From positions 1 to 64,000 of the forward strand of contig NZ_KB891203.1 of the NCBI RefSeq assembly GCF_000373365.1: 64,000 bases of DNA. Reading direction: 5' to 3'. Below are positions 14,322-20,892 of the stretch, one piece after another (within the stretch, counting starts at the first letter, position 1; each line of letters starts with the position of its first letter). The position numbers and the translations under genes are program-made. Origin of the DNA: Parafrankia discariae (GTDB taxonomy: Bacteria > Actinomycetota > Actinomycetes > Frankiales > Frankiaceae). The notes under the pieces were generated by a model, which saw nothing but the letters and a program-made list of their open reading frames with translations, ran no database searches and had not been told where the DNA came from.

Positions 14322-14864
14322 TCAGCGAAGAGCGGCCGCGATGCGGCGCCGCAGTGTTTCGTCGCTGACGCTATCGACCGGGCGCCAGTCCGCGGCGGTG
14401 ACCTCCTCGGCCTGGAGCTGGCCGACCTCGGCATCTGTGCGGAAGAGAAACCGGAAGTCGATGTGCTGGTGGTCCGGCTCGCCCTTGGTTCCATTGGCGG
14501 GGATGGGGTGGACGTCGATGTGGATCGGGCTGGCGGCCGCGGAGATGACCGCGCCGGCGGGAATGCCGGTCTCCTCAACGAGCTCGCGTAGGGCGGCGTC
14601 CTGTAGCGAGCCGTCTCCTGCCTCGAGGTGACCGCCCGGCAGGAGCCACCGGCCCAAAGCCAGGTGGTGGATCTGCAGGATGCTGCCGTCGGCGTCAGCG
14701 AGGATCGCTCCGGCGGTCGCGTGGCCGCGGAACTCGCCTCGAGAGGCGAGGTTGGCCCCTGCGTCGAGGAGCCCGACGGCGGGCGCGAGGGCCTCCTTGT
14801 CCTCGGGGTAGGTGTCGAGGTAGCCGGTCAGGGTCGTACGGATGTGTTCTGCCGTGATGGGCAT
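14322..14864 (-). CDS. NUDIX hydrolase
   Basis: A 180-residue NUDIX protein. The Nudix box lies at residues 77-101 (P-G-G-H-L-E-A-G-D ... L-R-E-L-V-E-E-T-G), with the R-E-x-x-E-E metal-binding core intact and a GD variant at the first acidic position, which is frequent in this subgroup. It cleaves a nucleoside diphosphate-linked substrate; the substrate cannot be inferred. The ATG at 14864 is preferred over GTG 14873 because AGGTGA lies 6 nt upstream. It precedes the kinase-like gene in the same operon. Confidence 0.88.
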   Translation of the reverse strand: MPITAEHIRTTLTGYLDTYPEDKEALAPAVGLLDAGANLASRGEFRGHATAGAILADADGSILQIHHLALGRWLLPGGHLEAGDGSLQDAALRELVEETGIPAGAVISAAASPIHIDVHPIPANGTKGEPDHQHIDFRFLFRTDAEVGQLQAEEVTAADWRPVDSVSDETLRRRIAAALR

Positions 14865-14952
14865 AATGATCACCTGTTGAAGTAGCTGAGCCAGATTGCC
14901 GCGATCGCGGCGCGGTCCGCGGCGGAGACCTCGTGGAGGCCTGGGGCCAGGT

Positions 14953-15009
14953 CGCGACGCTGCGGCGGGGCCTCGGGGTGTGGGCGGGCCGTTGGAGGCC
15001 TCACGCCAG
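14953..15009. repeat. 57-bp repeat, copy 2 (3' flank of the zinc-ribbon gene)
   Basis: The second copy of the 13352-13408 element, with three differences. It fills most of the 14865-15020 gap between the zinc-ribbon gene and the NUDIX gene, both minus strand. A minus frame across it (14870-15133) is out of phase with the better-supported genes on both sides and is not called. Confidence 0.7.
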
Positions 15010-15020
15010 CAGGGAAAGGT

Positions 15021-15164
15021 TCAGACAGGGCTGCCGCTGCCGGGGCAGGTGCCACCGCCGGGCTTCTGGTGGATGTTGATGGTGCCGTTCCTGACTCCGG
15101 CACGCTGGCCGCAAACGGGGCAGGTTGCAGCATTGGCCAATAACGGGATGATAATGCCGTTCAC
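15021..15164 (-). CDS. 47-residue zinc-ribbon microprotein
   Basis: It starts at GTG 15164, which overlaps the preceding stop as GTGA, and ends with TGA at 15021. The product has T-C-P-V-C-G-Q-R, then a His and P-G-G-G-T-C-P-G-S-G. This C-P-x-C-G ... H-x-x-P-G-G-G-x-C-P-G-S-G pattern recurs at the ends of many actinophage and Streptomyces small proteins. Zinc binding is likely; the function is unknown. Confidence 0.75.
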   Translation of the reverse strand: MNGIIIPLLANAATCPVCGQRAGVRNGTINIHQKPGGGTCPGSGSPV

Positions 15165-15664
15165 ATTGCCTCCAGCCATTGATAGTCCTGTCCCGACTGC
15201 GGGGTGCGGCCAGCCGGGAGCGTCTGCAGGAAATAAAGATGACAGACGTTCCTGCGGTGGAACTCGATGTTCATGCCGTACTTGTGGAAGCCGTCTTTCT
15301 CGGACAGCACTCGTACAGCGGCAACCTCAGGGTTCCCACTGTTGAGGATCAGCGCCCGGAGGTACTGTTCAACGTCACGGGTGCGAACTTTTCCCCCGGA
15401 TAGCTCAAGGTCGGGCAGCGGGACCGGGGTTGGCGGTTCCCCCTCGACAATCGTCTCGGGCTGCGTGTGGTCGTCACCACCGGGCGGCGCCGAGGACACG
15501 ATGTTTGCGTAAAGGGAGCCACCGGACGCGAACGAGACGATCAGACCGTACGGACCGGCGCCCTTGAATCCCGCCTCTGCGAAGGTTTTGGCTTCGCGAA
15601 TCACTCCGCCCCCGCTGACCGGAATGAGCGCTTTGAGGAAGGGTTCAAATCGCTGAACACGCAC
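15161..15664 (-). CDS. hypothetical cargo protein
   Basis: A 167-residue protein with two similar-looking halves, each with a helix and a beta segment (F-L-K-A-L-I-P-V-S-G-G ... and Y-L-R-A-L-I-L-N-S-G-N ...), separated by a Pro/Asp-rich linker; it may contain a duplicated fold. The GTG at 15664 follows a strong AAAGGAGAG ribosome-binding site. It is coupled by GTGA to the downstream zinc-ribbon gene. I do not recognise the family. Confidence 0.7.
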   Translation of the reverse strand: MRVQRFEPFLKALIPVSGGGVIREAKTFAEAGFKGAGPYGLIVSFASGGSLYANIVSSAPPGGDDHTQPETIVEGEPPTPVPLPDLELSGGKVRTRDVEQYLRALILNSGNPEVAAVRVLSEKDGFHKYGMNIEFHRRNVCHLYFLQTLPAGRTPQSGQDYQWLEAM

Positions 15665-15728
15665 GGGCTCTCCTTTTGCGGACGGTCGTCGATGTCGTCA
15701 GGATATCGGCGCCTCCTAACGATCTCGG

Positions 15729-16010
15729 CTAGTGGTCGAAGAGGTTGTCGTACAGGCCCTGGCGGATCTCGGCCACGAACCGCGCCCAGGCCTGCGCGGG
15801 CACGATGAGGTCGGGCCCACGGCCGCAGCGCAGGATCACGGCCTGGCGGACCGCGCCGACGGCGAGGACGTCGGCGGCCGGCGTCGTGGCCTGCAGCCAC
15901 TCGACCGGACCCGAGACCCCCGACCCGGCGCCAGGGTCGCTCCAGTGGTCCGGGCCGCTCGGCGGGTCAGGTGTCGCGGTTCCCTGCGTCGGTGGGCTAT
16001 GACCGTCCAC
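15729..16010 (-). CDS. DUF397-like small protein
   Basis: A 93-residue protein starting at GTG 16010, with GAGGGAGA 6 nt upstream. Its C-terminal half (V-E-W-L-Q-A-T ... A-V-I-L-R-C ... W-A-R-F-V-A-E-I-R-Q-G-L-Y-D-N-L) follows the DUF397 pattern of a short beta-rich core and an F-x-x-x-I/V-R-x-G-x-Y/F-D ending. DUF397 genes usually pair with XRE regulators in actinomycetes, and large XRE genes sit at 11210 and 11917. The similarity is partial, so the call is tentative. Confidence 0.55.
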   Translation of the reverse strand: MDGHSPPTQGTATPDPPSGPDHWSDPGAGSGVSGPVEWLQATTPAADVLAVGAVRQAVILRCGRGPDLIVPAQAWARFVAEIRQGLYDNLFDH

Positions 16011-16086
16011 GGGTTTGTCTCCCTCGTCGGTGGGGTGGTCCGCGCCGAACCCGAGGCGTGTGGTGGCGCCGCGGGCCCGGCGCGCG

Positions 16087-16329
16087 TCATGCGGCCAGGA
16101 ACGGAACGACGAACCAGGCGTTGGGCTCGTCCTGGCGCTCGGTCCAGGCCTGCGCGGCTCGCCGGGTGCCGAACCAGTGGTTCGCCGAGACGGGTACGCC
16201 GTCGGCCATCCGAACCACGGTGAACAACGCTGGCGTGGGTGGGCGGTGGGCACCCCCGTTGCAGGTGCCCGCGCGGATCCGTAGCCGCATGTGGCGTTGT
16301 GGTCGTCGACTGCCGTTCACCAGCGACAC
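16087..16329 (-). CDS. small hypothetical protein
   Basis: Up to 80 residues. The C-terminal part (L-F-T-V-V-R-M-A-D-G-V-P-V-S-A-N-H-W-F-G-T) is a credible small beta-rich protein with a helix (T-R-R-A-A-Q-A-W-T). The start is uncertain: GTG 16329, GTG 16320 and ATG 16290 are in frame, and the Cys/Arg-rich N-terminus may be non-coding. The conserved box and palindrome at 16384-16441 lie upstream and could control it or the plus-strand gene at 16612. Confidence 0.55.
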   Translation of the reverse strand: MSLVNGSRRPQRHMRLRIRAGTCNGGAHRPPTPALFTVVRMADGVPVSANHWFGTRRAAQAWTERQDEPNAWFVVPFLAA

Positions 16330-16383
16330 CCCCGTGTCATCGTCCGTCCAGCTAGATCAGTTCACCGCGTTCGGGAGGCGGTG

Positions 16384-16415
16384 GCTAGTACGTGAGTACC
16401 AGTCACCTACATGTG
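16384..16415 (+). promoter_or_regulatory. 32-bp conserved box, copy 2
   Basis: Identical to the 11836 box at the outer 12 bp (GCTAGTACGTGA) and 16 bp (CAGTCACCTACATGTG), with GTAC in the 4-bp centre instead of TGAT. It lies between the minus-strand gene 16087-16329 and the plus-strand gene at 16612, in the same orientation as copy 1. A shared regulator or sigma factor is the likely reader. Confidence 0.65.
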
Positions 16416-16421
16416 CACTCC

Positions 16422-16441
16422 CGCCGTCACATGTGACGGCG
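16422..16441. promoter_or_regulatory. 20-bp perfect palindrome, likely operator
   Basis: CGCCGTCACATGTGACGGCG is a perfect 20-bp palindrome, 7 bp from the second conserved box, with a TCACATGTGA core that shares ACATGTG with the end of the box. Strict symmetry without a loop fits a dimeric DNA-binding protein better than an RNA hairpin. The first box copy lacks such a palindrome. Confidence 0.7.
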
Positions 16442-16611
16442 AGCACGCACAGAGAACGAACAGGGCAACTCATTTGAATACGCATAGTCATTCTTCGCAC
16501 AACAACCCGACAGAACCCACCACCGTGCGTCTTCCTAGCCTGCCCGGAGAGTTAGTTTTCGTATTGACAAGATGATCAATTGCGATCCGGGACCGAGTAG
16601 GGGGGCCAAGG

Positions 16612-16815
16612 GTGCTGGTCGAGACAACGGAGGACGCCACGAGCGTCGAGGAGCGCGAGGGGGGTCTCGTCCTGCTCGTCCGGCGAGCGGCCCTCGCCGA
16701 CGCCGACCTACGGGCGCTCCGAGCCGTGCTCGCGCCCGTCTCCGGCCGGATAGTCGGCTGCCCATACGCGCCGCGCCGCCGGCCGCGGCCGGGCCGGCCG
16801 CCCGGCCCTGGGTGA
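16612..16815 (+). CDS. 67-residue hypothetical protein
   Basis: GTG at 16612 lies 8 nt after AGGGGGG and opens a frame with a convincing small-protein sequence: acidic start (V-E-T-T-E-D-A-T-S-V-E-E-R-E), a beta-strand/helix middle (G-L-V-L-L-V-R-R-A-A-L-A-D-A-D-L-R-A-L-R) and a Pro/Arg tail. A TTGACA at 16564 may belong to its promoter. No family recognised. It is the only plus-strand gene between 13320 and the chromosome. Confidence 0.5.
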   Translation: MLVETTEDATSVEEREGGLVLLVRRAALADADLRALRAVLAPVSGRIVGCPYAPRRRPRPGRPPGPG

Positions 16816-16847
16816 CGTGGTTCCGAATCCACTGCCCGGGGCGGTGG

Positions 16848-17234
16848 TCACGTCAGCGGACTGGCTTCCTGGATCCGCTGCTTGTGGACGGCATCTGCGC
16901 CGTTGTAGAAGCCGGAGCGGTAGGACGGAGTGTCGCGGGTGTACCCGGCGGCGCGCGATGCCTCGGCGAGCTGGGGCATCTTGGGCGGGTGGTAGCCCTC
17001 GCGGGCCCAGTCTCGGACCGACATGAGGAGCGCGGACTCAAGCTCGGCCAGGGGAATACTGCGAGCCCACCTGGCGCCCGCCGACTCGCCCGCGACCCGG
17101 TCTGCCTTGCGCTGGGCACTGACGGCCAAACGGGCGGCATCATCTTCGCAGGCGGCCAGCTCGCGGACGTCATCGTCGGCCGTCACGCTGATCACCATGG
17201 GTTCGCGCGGGGCCGGCCCGTTCTCGATATTCAT
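16848..17234 (-). CDS. hypothetical cargo protein
   Basis: A 128-residue soluble, mostly helical protein. It has a cluster of acidic residues (T-A-D-D-D-V-R-E-L-A-A-C-E-D-D-A-A-R-L), a middle rich in Arg/Ala, and T-P-S-Y-R-S-G-F-Y-N-G-A-D near the end. The ATG at 17234 has no clear ribosome-binding site; ATG 17198 is an alternative. No family recognised. The 17235-17408 gap upstream holds one hairpin and no convincing gene. Confidence 0.6.
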   Translation of the reverse strand: MNIENGPAPREPMVISVTADDDVRELAACEDDAARLAVSAQRKADRVAGESAGARWARSIPLAELESALLMSVRDWAREGYHPPKMPQLAEASRAAGYTRDTPSYRSGFYNGADAVHKQRIQEASPLT

Positions 17235-17370
17235 CGCGGCAGTGTGCCAGAGGCTGCCGGAGCATCACCCGTCGAGTGCATAGAGGAACCGACCCGCTCC
17301 GGATGGCGGGGAATGCCGAGCTATCGGTGGGACGAATCCAGCTGCACGCCCTCGCATACGCGTCGAGGCT

Positions 17371-17390
17371 CCGCCGCATCTCCGCGGCGG
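17371..17390 (-). terminator. terminator-like hairpin after the toxin-antitoxin pair
   Basis: CCGCCGC and GCGGCGG form a 7-bp stem with a 6-nt loop (ATCTCC), 19 bp beyond the stop codon of gene 17409-17708 on the minus strand. Its place at the end of the two-gene unit makes a terminator the simplest reading. Confidence 0.55.
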
Positions 17391-17408
17391 GGGCTTCGAC
17401 GGTGGAGG

Positions 17409-17708
17409 TCAGACGGGTCTGTTCAGCGTGGCGAAGCTGTCGCAGCGCACCACGTGGTCGCGTTCGTCGATCCAGAAGGAGCAGCAGACCGCGCTCCAGT
17501 CCTTGTGTTCGGAGCGTGGGATGGAGGAGAACCAGAGGTTCGCGAACCCGGGTTCGCGGCGGGCGCCTTGATAGGGGTCATCCGTGCGGGTGAAGATCCA
17601 GGTGGTTACGAGCCGGCGAATCTCTTCAGGCGGCGATTCCAGCCCGATCCACAGGTCGAGTCGGTCGAGGAAGTTCACCAGCCGCCACGGCTCGGGAGTG
17701 TCAGGCAC
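17409..17708 (-). CDS. putative toxin partner of the Panacea-domain protein
   Basis: A 99-residue protein with P-E-P-W-R-L-V-N-F-L-D-R-L-D at the start, a helix (P-P-E-E-I-R-R-L-V-T-T-W-I-F-T) and a beta-rich C-terminal half (F-A-N-L-W-F-S-S-I ... A-V-C-C-S-F-W-I-D-E ... V-V-R-C-D-S-F), a layout compatible with a small RelE/BrnT-like fold but not diagnostic. The GTG at 17708 has GAGG 5 nt upstream and overlaps the Panacea gene by 8 bp, as in co-translated toxin-antitoxin pairs. The toxin role is inferred from that partnership. Confidence 0.6.
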   Translation of the reverse strand: MPDTPEPWRLVNFLDRLDLWIGLESPPEEIRRLVTTWIFTRTDDPYQGARREPGFANLWFSSIPRSEHKDWSAVCCSFWIDERDHVVRCDSFATLNRPV

Positions 17709-18252
17709 TGAGCCTCGCACGCAGCGCGTCGAGGTCGTCTGGGATGTCCGGCCCGCGGCGGTCGGCGGCGCCGGCGAGCCAGCGGGACACATCGGCGGAG
17801 TCCAGGGCGGGCTCATCGTCCTCGGCGTCGCCGGGCGCGCCGCCGGTGGCGAAGTACTCGCGCATGACGTCCAGCGAGATGGGCGCCGAAGTCCTGGGTA
17901 GGCGCCCGCGGTTGGCCTCGGCCCAAGGGGGCTCCCCGTGGCTGAGTACCTCCAGGTCGGTACCTGTCAGTGTGCCGTAGCGGCTCAGGACGTAGCCGAT
18001 CGTGTTCAGCTCCGCCTCGTCCAGCTCGGCGCCGCCGGGTGCTCCGGCCGGCCCGTTCCGCTCCTCGTACCAGAGCTGGCCGACTACGGGTCCCATGTCC
18101 CAGGCCGAAATCGTCTCGCCGAACAGCGGTTCACCGAAGGTCGCGAGGTGGTGACCCTGGCAGTAGTAGAGCATCTTGTGCAGCTTCTTCGTCCCCAGCC
18201 CAGGAAGCCGGCTGCGGAGGATGGCTGCCACGTCGCGCGCCGCAGTCGGCAT
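17701..18252 (-). CDS. Panacea-domain (DUF4065, SocA-like) antitoxin
   Basis: A 183-residue protein with the Panacea/DUF4065 core: K-K-L-H-K-M-L-Y-Y-C-Q-G-H-H-L-A near residues 22-37, then F-x-E-x-I-S-A-W-D-M-G-P-V-V, then the W-Y-E and L-S-R-Y-G elements. The domain is the hallmark of a widespread hyperpromiscuous antitoxin family that neutralises unrelated toxins. The ATG at 18252 follows AAGGGGG. It precedes and overlaps the small partner gene. The module probably stabilises the element or acts in phage defence. Confidence 0.82.
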   Translation of the reverse strand: MPTAARDVAAILRSRLPGLGTKKLHKMLYYCQGHHLATFGEPLFGETISAWDMGPVVGQLWYEERNGPAGAPGGAELDEAELNTIGYVLSRYGTLTGTDLEVLSHGEPPWAEANRGRLPRTSAPISLDVMREYFATGGAPGDAEDDEPALDSADVSRWLAGAADRRGPDIPDDLDALRARLSA

Positions 18253-18303
18253 GACGCCCCCTTGGTAGTCGTCGAGGATTGCCCAGGCTATCGCCGGCCA
18301 CCG

Positions 18304-19380
18304 TCAAAATCTGTCGGCCAGCCCCAACCGAGCGTGGGCGTTACGGGCGCGGCGGCGCTGGCCGGCCGCGCCGTAGCGCTCGACCATCTCGTGGGACGTC
18401 CAGCCAGCGTGGATCATGAGGGCGCCGCGGTCACCGCCGTTGTCGAGCCAGTCGTCGGCGAGCTTGCGGCGGAACTCGTGCCAGTGGGTGCCTGGGCGGC
18501 CGATGAGCAGGCCGCGGCGTTCGATGAGCTGCCCGAGGCCGGAGTGGGTGAGCGGCGCCGTGCCGGTCTCGTTGAGCCAGATCGCGCCGGTCTGGTCCGC
18601 GTACGGCTTGCCGGCGCGTAGGCGCTGGTAGCGGCCCAGGCTCAGGGCAGTGGTGCGCCCGATGCCGGGGATCCGCTGTTTGCCGCCCTTACCGGTGACC
18701 TTGATCGTGCGCAGGTGGAGATCGACGTCGGCAACCGTCATGCCGGCGACCTCCGCGCGCCGGGCGCCGAGGTCGAGGAACGTTCTGATCATCGCCTGAT
18801 CCCGGATGGCGACGAACCGGGCGCGCTCGTCGAACTTCGGATTGCCGGTCTTCACCGCCACGCACGAGGCGAGCAGCGCGCGGACGTGGTCGTCGGTGAG
18901 CTCGGCCGGGATCCGCTGGTCGACCTTCGGCGCCTTGATGCGCTCCATCGGGCTGCGGTCGATGTCCTCCTCGTCGAGGAGGTAGGCCATCCACTGCTGC
19001 AGCGCCCGGAAGACCTGATTCGCGTACGCCTGGCCGGGACCGTTCGGGCAGCGCGGGGTCGGGGTGGCCCGGAACGCGACCAGGAACGCCTCGACGTGCT
19101 GACGGGTGATCTCCTCGGGCCCGGCCGGGCGCGGGAGCGCGGGCCGCCCGGCGTGGTCGACGGCGCCTTCGGCCGGGGTCTCCTCGAGGGCCAGGAGCCA
19201 GGCGACGAACAGCCGGCCGGCGTGCAGGTAGATCCGGCGCGTGTTCGGCTTGCGGTCGGCGGACTCGAGAGACAAGTCCCAATTGATCAGGAGCAGGTTC
19301 CACATCGGATCTGCGACGGTCGGGCCGTGGGACAGGGGTCCGCCCGGCGGACGGAGCGTAGGGGTGATCGTCGAGGACAC
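18304..19380 (-). CDS. int: tyrosine recombinase/integrase
   Basis: A 358-residue site-specific recombinase. The N-terminal SAM-like core-binding domain lies at residues about 30-150. The catalytic domain has R207/R208 in D-L-G-A-R-R-A-E-V, a Lys in K-G-G-K-Q-R (231-235), H301-E-F-R304, H324 in M-I-H-A-G-W, and nucleophile Y336 in M-V-E-R-Y-G. All catalytic positions are present, so the enzyme should be active. The GTG at 19380 has no clear ribosome-binding site; ATG 19305 is possible. It sits 155 bp from the tRNA-Val 3' end and probably catalyses integration there; no excisionase gene is obvious nearby. Confidence 0.9.
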   Translation of the reverse strand: MSSTITPTLRPPGGPLSHGPTVADPMWNLLLINWDLSLESADRKPNTRRIYLHAGRLFVAWLLALEETPAEGAVDHAGRPALPRPAGPEEITRQHVEAFLVAFRATPTPRCPNGPGQAYANQVFRALQQWMAYLLDEEDIDRSPMERIKAPKVDQRIPAELTDDHVRALLASCVAVKTGNPKFDERARFVAIRDQAMIRTFLDLGARRAEVAGMTVADVDLHLRTIKVTGKGGKQRIPGIGRTTALSLGRYQRLRAGKPYADQTGAIWLNETGTAPLTHSGLGQLIERRGLLIGRPGTHWHEFRRKLADDWLDNGGDRGALMIHAGWTSHEMVERYGAAGQRRRARNAHARLGLADRF

Positions 19381-19535
19381 GGGGCGGGAGCATAGGAAGA
19401 GCCCGGCACCCTGGCAACATCGTGATCTTGCAGAATTAATCGCTGTGGGAGCGCAGAGCCCGGAGCCCCTTGACGGGACATGATCGAGATTAATAGGGTC
19501 CGTGGCTGTTCAGCCGCCGTGTGGGACCGGGTGGG

Positions 19536-19607
19536 TGGGCGCGGCAGGGATCGAACCTGCGACCACTCGCTTGTAAGGCGAGCGCTCTCCCGCTGAGCTA
19601 CGCGCCC
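19536..19607 (-). tRNA. tRNA-Val (UAC)
   Basis: Read on the minus strand, a 72-nt cloverleaf: acceptor GGGCGCG/CGCGCCC with discriminator A, D-arm GCTC/GAGC, anticodon arm CTCGC-CTTACAA-GCGAG with anticodon UAC, and T-arm with GTTCGATC. The encoded tail is CCC, so CCA must be added post-transcriptionally. The 3' end faces the integrase gene. The 19381-19535 stretch between them contains A/T-rich ATTAAT patches and is the likely attachment region. Confidence 0.93.
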
Positions 19608-19722
19608 GGGATGGATGCCAGCCTACGCACAGGCATCGTTCGTCCGGGGCACGGCCGACCGCCGGATCGGCGGAGGTGACCGTGTCCGGTCGCAACGTTA
19701 GCGGATGATCCCGGATCGTGGG

Positions 19723-20292
19723 TCAGGAAACCGGGCGTGGCCGCCCGAACATGCGGGCGAGGGCGGCGTCCACGTCGGCGGCCAGGTCTCCGCTGAGGGC
19801 ACGCTCAGGCCCCTCCGCGGCCAGCTCCACCGGCTCCCCGTCAGGACGTCCCAGGGAGGCTTCTGGGGTGTCTGTGGTGGCCGTTGTGCTCCTGGCGGAG
19901 CCGGCGGCCGGTCGGCGCGGCGCCGCACCGGCTGTGGTCTCGACTGCGCCGGGGGCGGTCTCGGCTGCGGTGGGGGCGGTCCGCGGCGGCGTGGGCGTGG
20001 ATGGGACCGGTTCGTGGGCCGACGGAGGTGGTTCAGGGGCGGGCGCGCGGCCGGCGGGCTGCCGATCGGGGGACTTCCGCTCGCCGCAGGCCCGGCAGAA
20101 CACCGTGCCGAGGGCCTTCGCCAGGTGGGTGGAGGCGCAGCGGTCGCAGCGGTCGAGGATCTTCTCCCACTCCGGGGAGGGGCGGCAGGTCGGGCAGACC
20201 AGGACCTGTTCGCCGCCGACGACCGCGCGTTGCCAGGGGCTGGCGCCCCGGACCGGGTCGGTCTGTCGTGCACTGCAGCGGTAACACGGCAT
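19723..20292 (-). CDS. zinc-ribbon protein with Ala/Pro/Thr-rich tail
   Basis: A 189-residue protein. The first 70 residues have three Cys pairs (P-C-Y-R-C, V-C-P-T-C, R-C-D-R-C) plus F-C-R-A-C-G, i.e. two zinc knuckles. A low-complexity Pro/Ala/Thr linker follows, and the last 35 residues form an acidic helix (D-L-A-A-D-V-D-A-A-L-A-R-M-F). The ATG at 20292 has GAGGACGG upstream. No family recognised. It is the first chromosomal gene past the element boundary. Confidence 0.7.
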   Translation of the reverse strand: MPCYRCSARQTDPVRGASPWQRAVVGGEQVLVCPTCRPSPEWEKILDRCDRCASTHLAKALGTVFCRACGERKSPDRQPAGRAPAPEPPPSAHEPVPSTPTPPRTAPTAAETAPGAVETTAGAAPRRPAAGSARSTTATTDTPEASLGRPDGEPVELAAEGPERALSGDLAADVDAALARMFGRPRPVS

Positions 20293-20355
20293 GAGGTTCA
20301 CCGTCCTCGAGGACCGGCGGCGCACGTCGCCCGTGCCGTGCCACGCCCGGACACG

Positions 20356-20389
20356 CGCGAGGTGTTCCCTGGCTCGGGAACACCTCGCG
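20356..20389 (-). terminator. terminator hairpin after the peroxiredoxin gene
   Basis: CGCGAGGTGTTCCC and GGGAACACCTCGCG form a perfect 14-bp stem with a TGGCTC loop, 45 bp beyond the AhpE stop codon on the minus strand. It is among the strongest hairpins in the window. Confidence 0.8.
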
Positions 20390-20433
20390 GGGGTCCGACG
20401 GGGCGGAGCGACCCGGCCCGCCGCTCGCCGGGA

Positions 20434-20892
20434 CTACAGCGAGGCGAGGGCCTTGAGGTACTCGGCCTGGTCGCGTGCGTCCGGGATGTTGTTGACGACC
20501 TTCCAGCGCACCTTGCCCTCCTTGTCGATGATGAAGGTTCCGCGCAGGGAGATGCCCTTCTCCTCGTTGAAGATCCCGTAGGCCTTCGCCACCTCGCCGT
20601 GCGGCCAGAAGTCGGCCAGCAGCGGGAACTCGTAGCCCTGCTGGTCGGCCCAGACCTTGTGCGCGAAGGCGGAGTCGACGGAGATGGCCAGCACCTGCAC
20701 GTCGTCGTTCTGGAAGGAGGCCAGGTCGTCCCGGACTGAGCACAGCTCGCCCTGGCAGACGCCGGTGAAGGTCAGCGGGTAGAACAGGAGCACCACGTTG
20801 CGGCGGCCCCGGAAGTCGGACAGGGTGACGACCTCGTTGTTCTGGTCCTTCAACGAGAAGTCGGGGGCGACGGCTCCGACGTCGACGGTCAC
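20434..20892 (-). CDS. ahpE: AhpE-type peroxiredoxin
   Basis: A 152-residue one-domain peroxiredoxin that reduces hydrogen peroxide, alkyl hydroperoxides and peroxynitrite. The peroxidatic Cys46 lies in Y-P-L-T-F-T-G-V-C, the PxxxTxxC motif, and a second Cys51 (C-Q-G-E-L-C) could resolve the sulfenate or form a mixed disulfide with a redoxin or mycothiol. The GTG at 20892 follows GAGAGGAAGAG; the frame continues upstream but is non-coding in character. Order and neighbours (DUF3052 and aceE close by) match the mycobacterial ahpE locus. Confidence 0.88.
   Translation of the reverse strand: MTVDVGAVAPDFSLKDQNNEVVTLSDFRGRRNVVLLFYPLTFTGVCQGELCSVRDDLASFQNDDVQVLAISVDSAFAHKVWADQQGYEFPLLADFWPHGEVAKAYGIFNEEKGISLRGTFIIDKEGKVRWKVVNNIPDARDQAEYLKALASL

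Larger units (their letters stand above)
270..19580. mobile_element. right portion of a tRNA-Val-integrated element (phage- or AICE-like)
   Basis: A tyrosine integrase sits next to the 3' end of tRNA-Val, followed by a divergent repressor-type switch and a long operon of tiny overlapping genes typical of actinophage early regions. The far attachment site is not in the window: I looked for a second copy of the tRNA 3' end between 240 and 18300 and saw none, so the element extends left past the insertion sequence or its end has been lost. With no capsid, terminase or FtsK-type gene visible, it could be a prophage early arm, a satellite or an actinomycete integrative conjugative element. The right boundary within the tRNA is approximate. 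Confidence 0.75.

Noticed and set aside
14870-15133. An 87-codon minus frame
   Set aside because: It competes with the better-supported zinc-ribbon frame 15021-15164, which has Cys motifs and the GTGA junction, and it runs through the 57-bp repeat.
17170-17379. A 69-codon minus frame between the toxin partner and gene 16848
   Set aside because: No ribosome-binding site or motif, long overlap with gene 16848, and it starts within the terminator hairpin.
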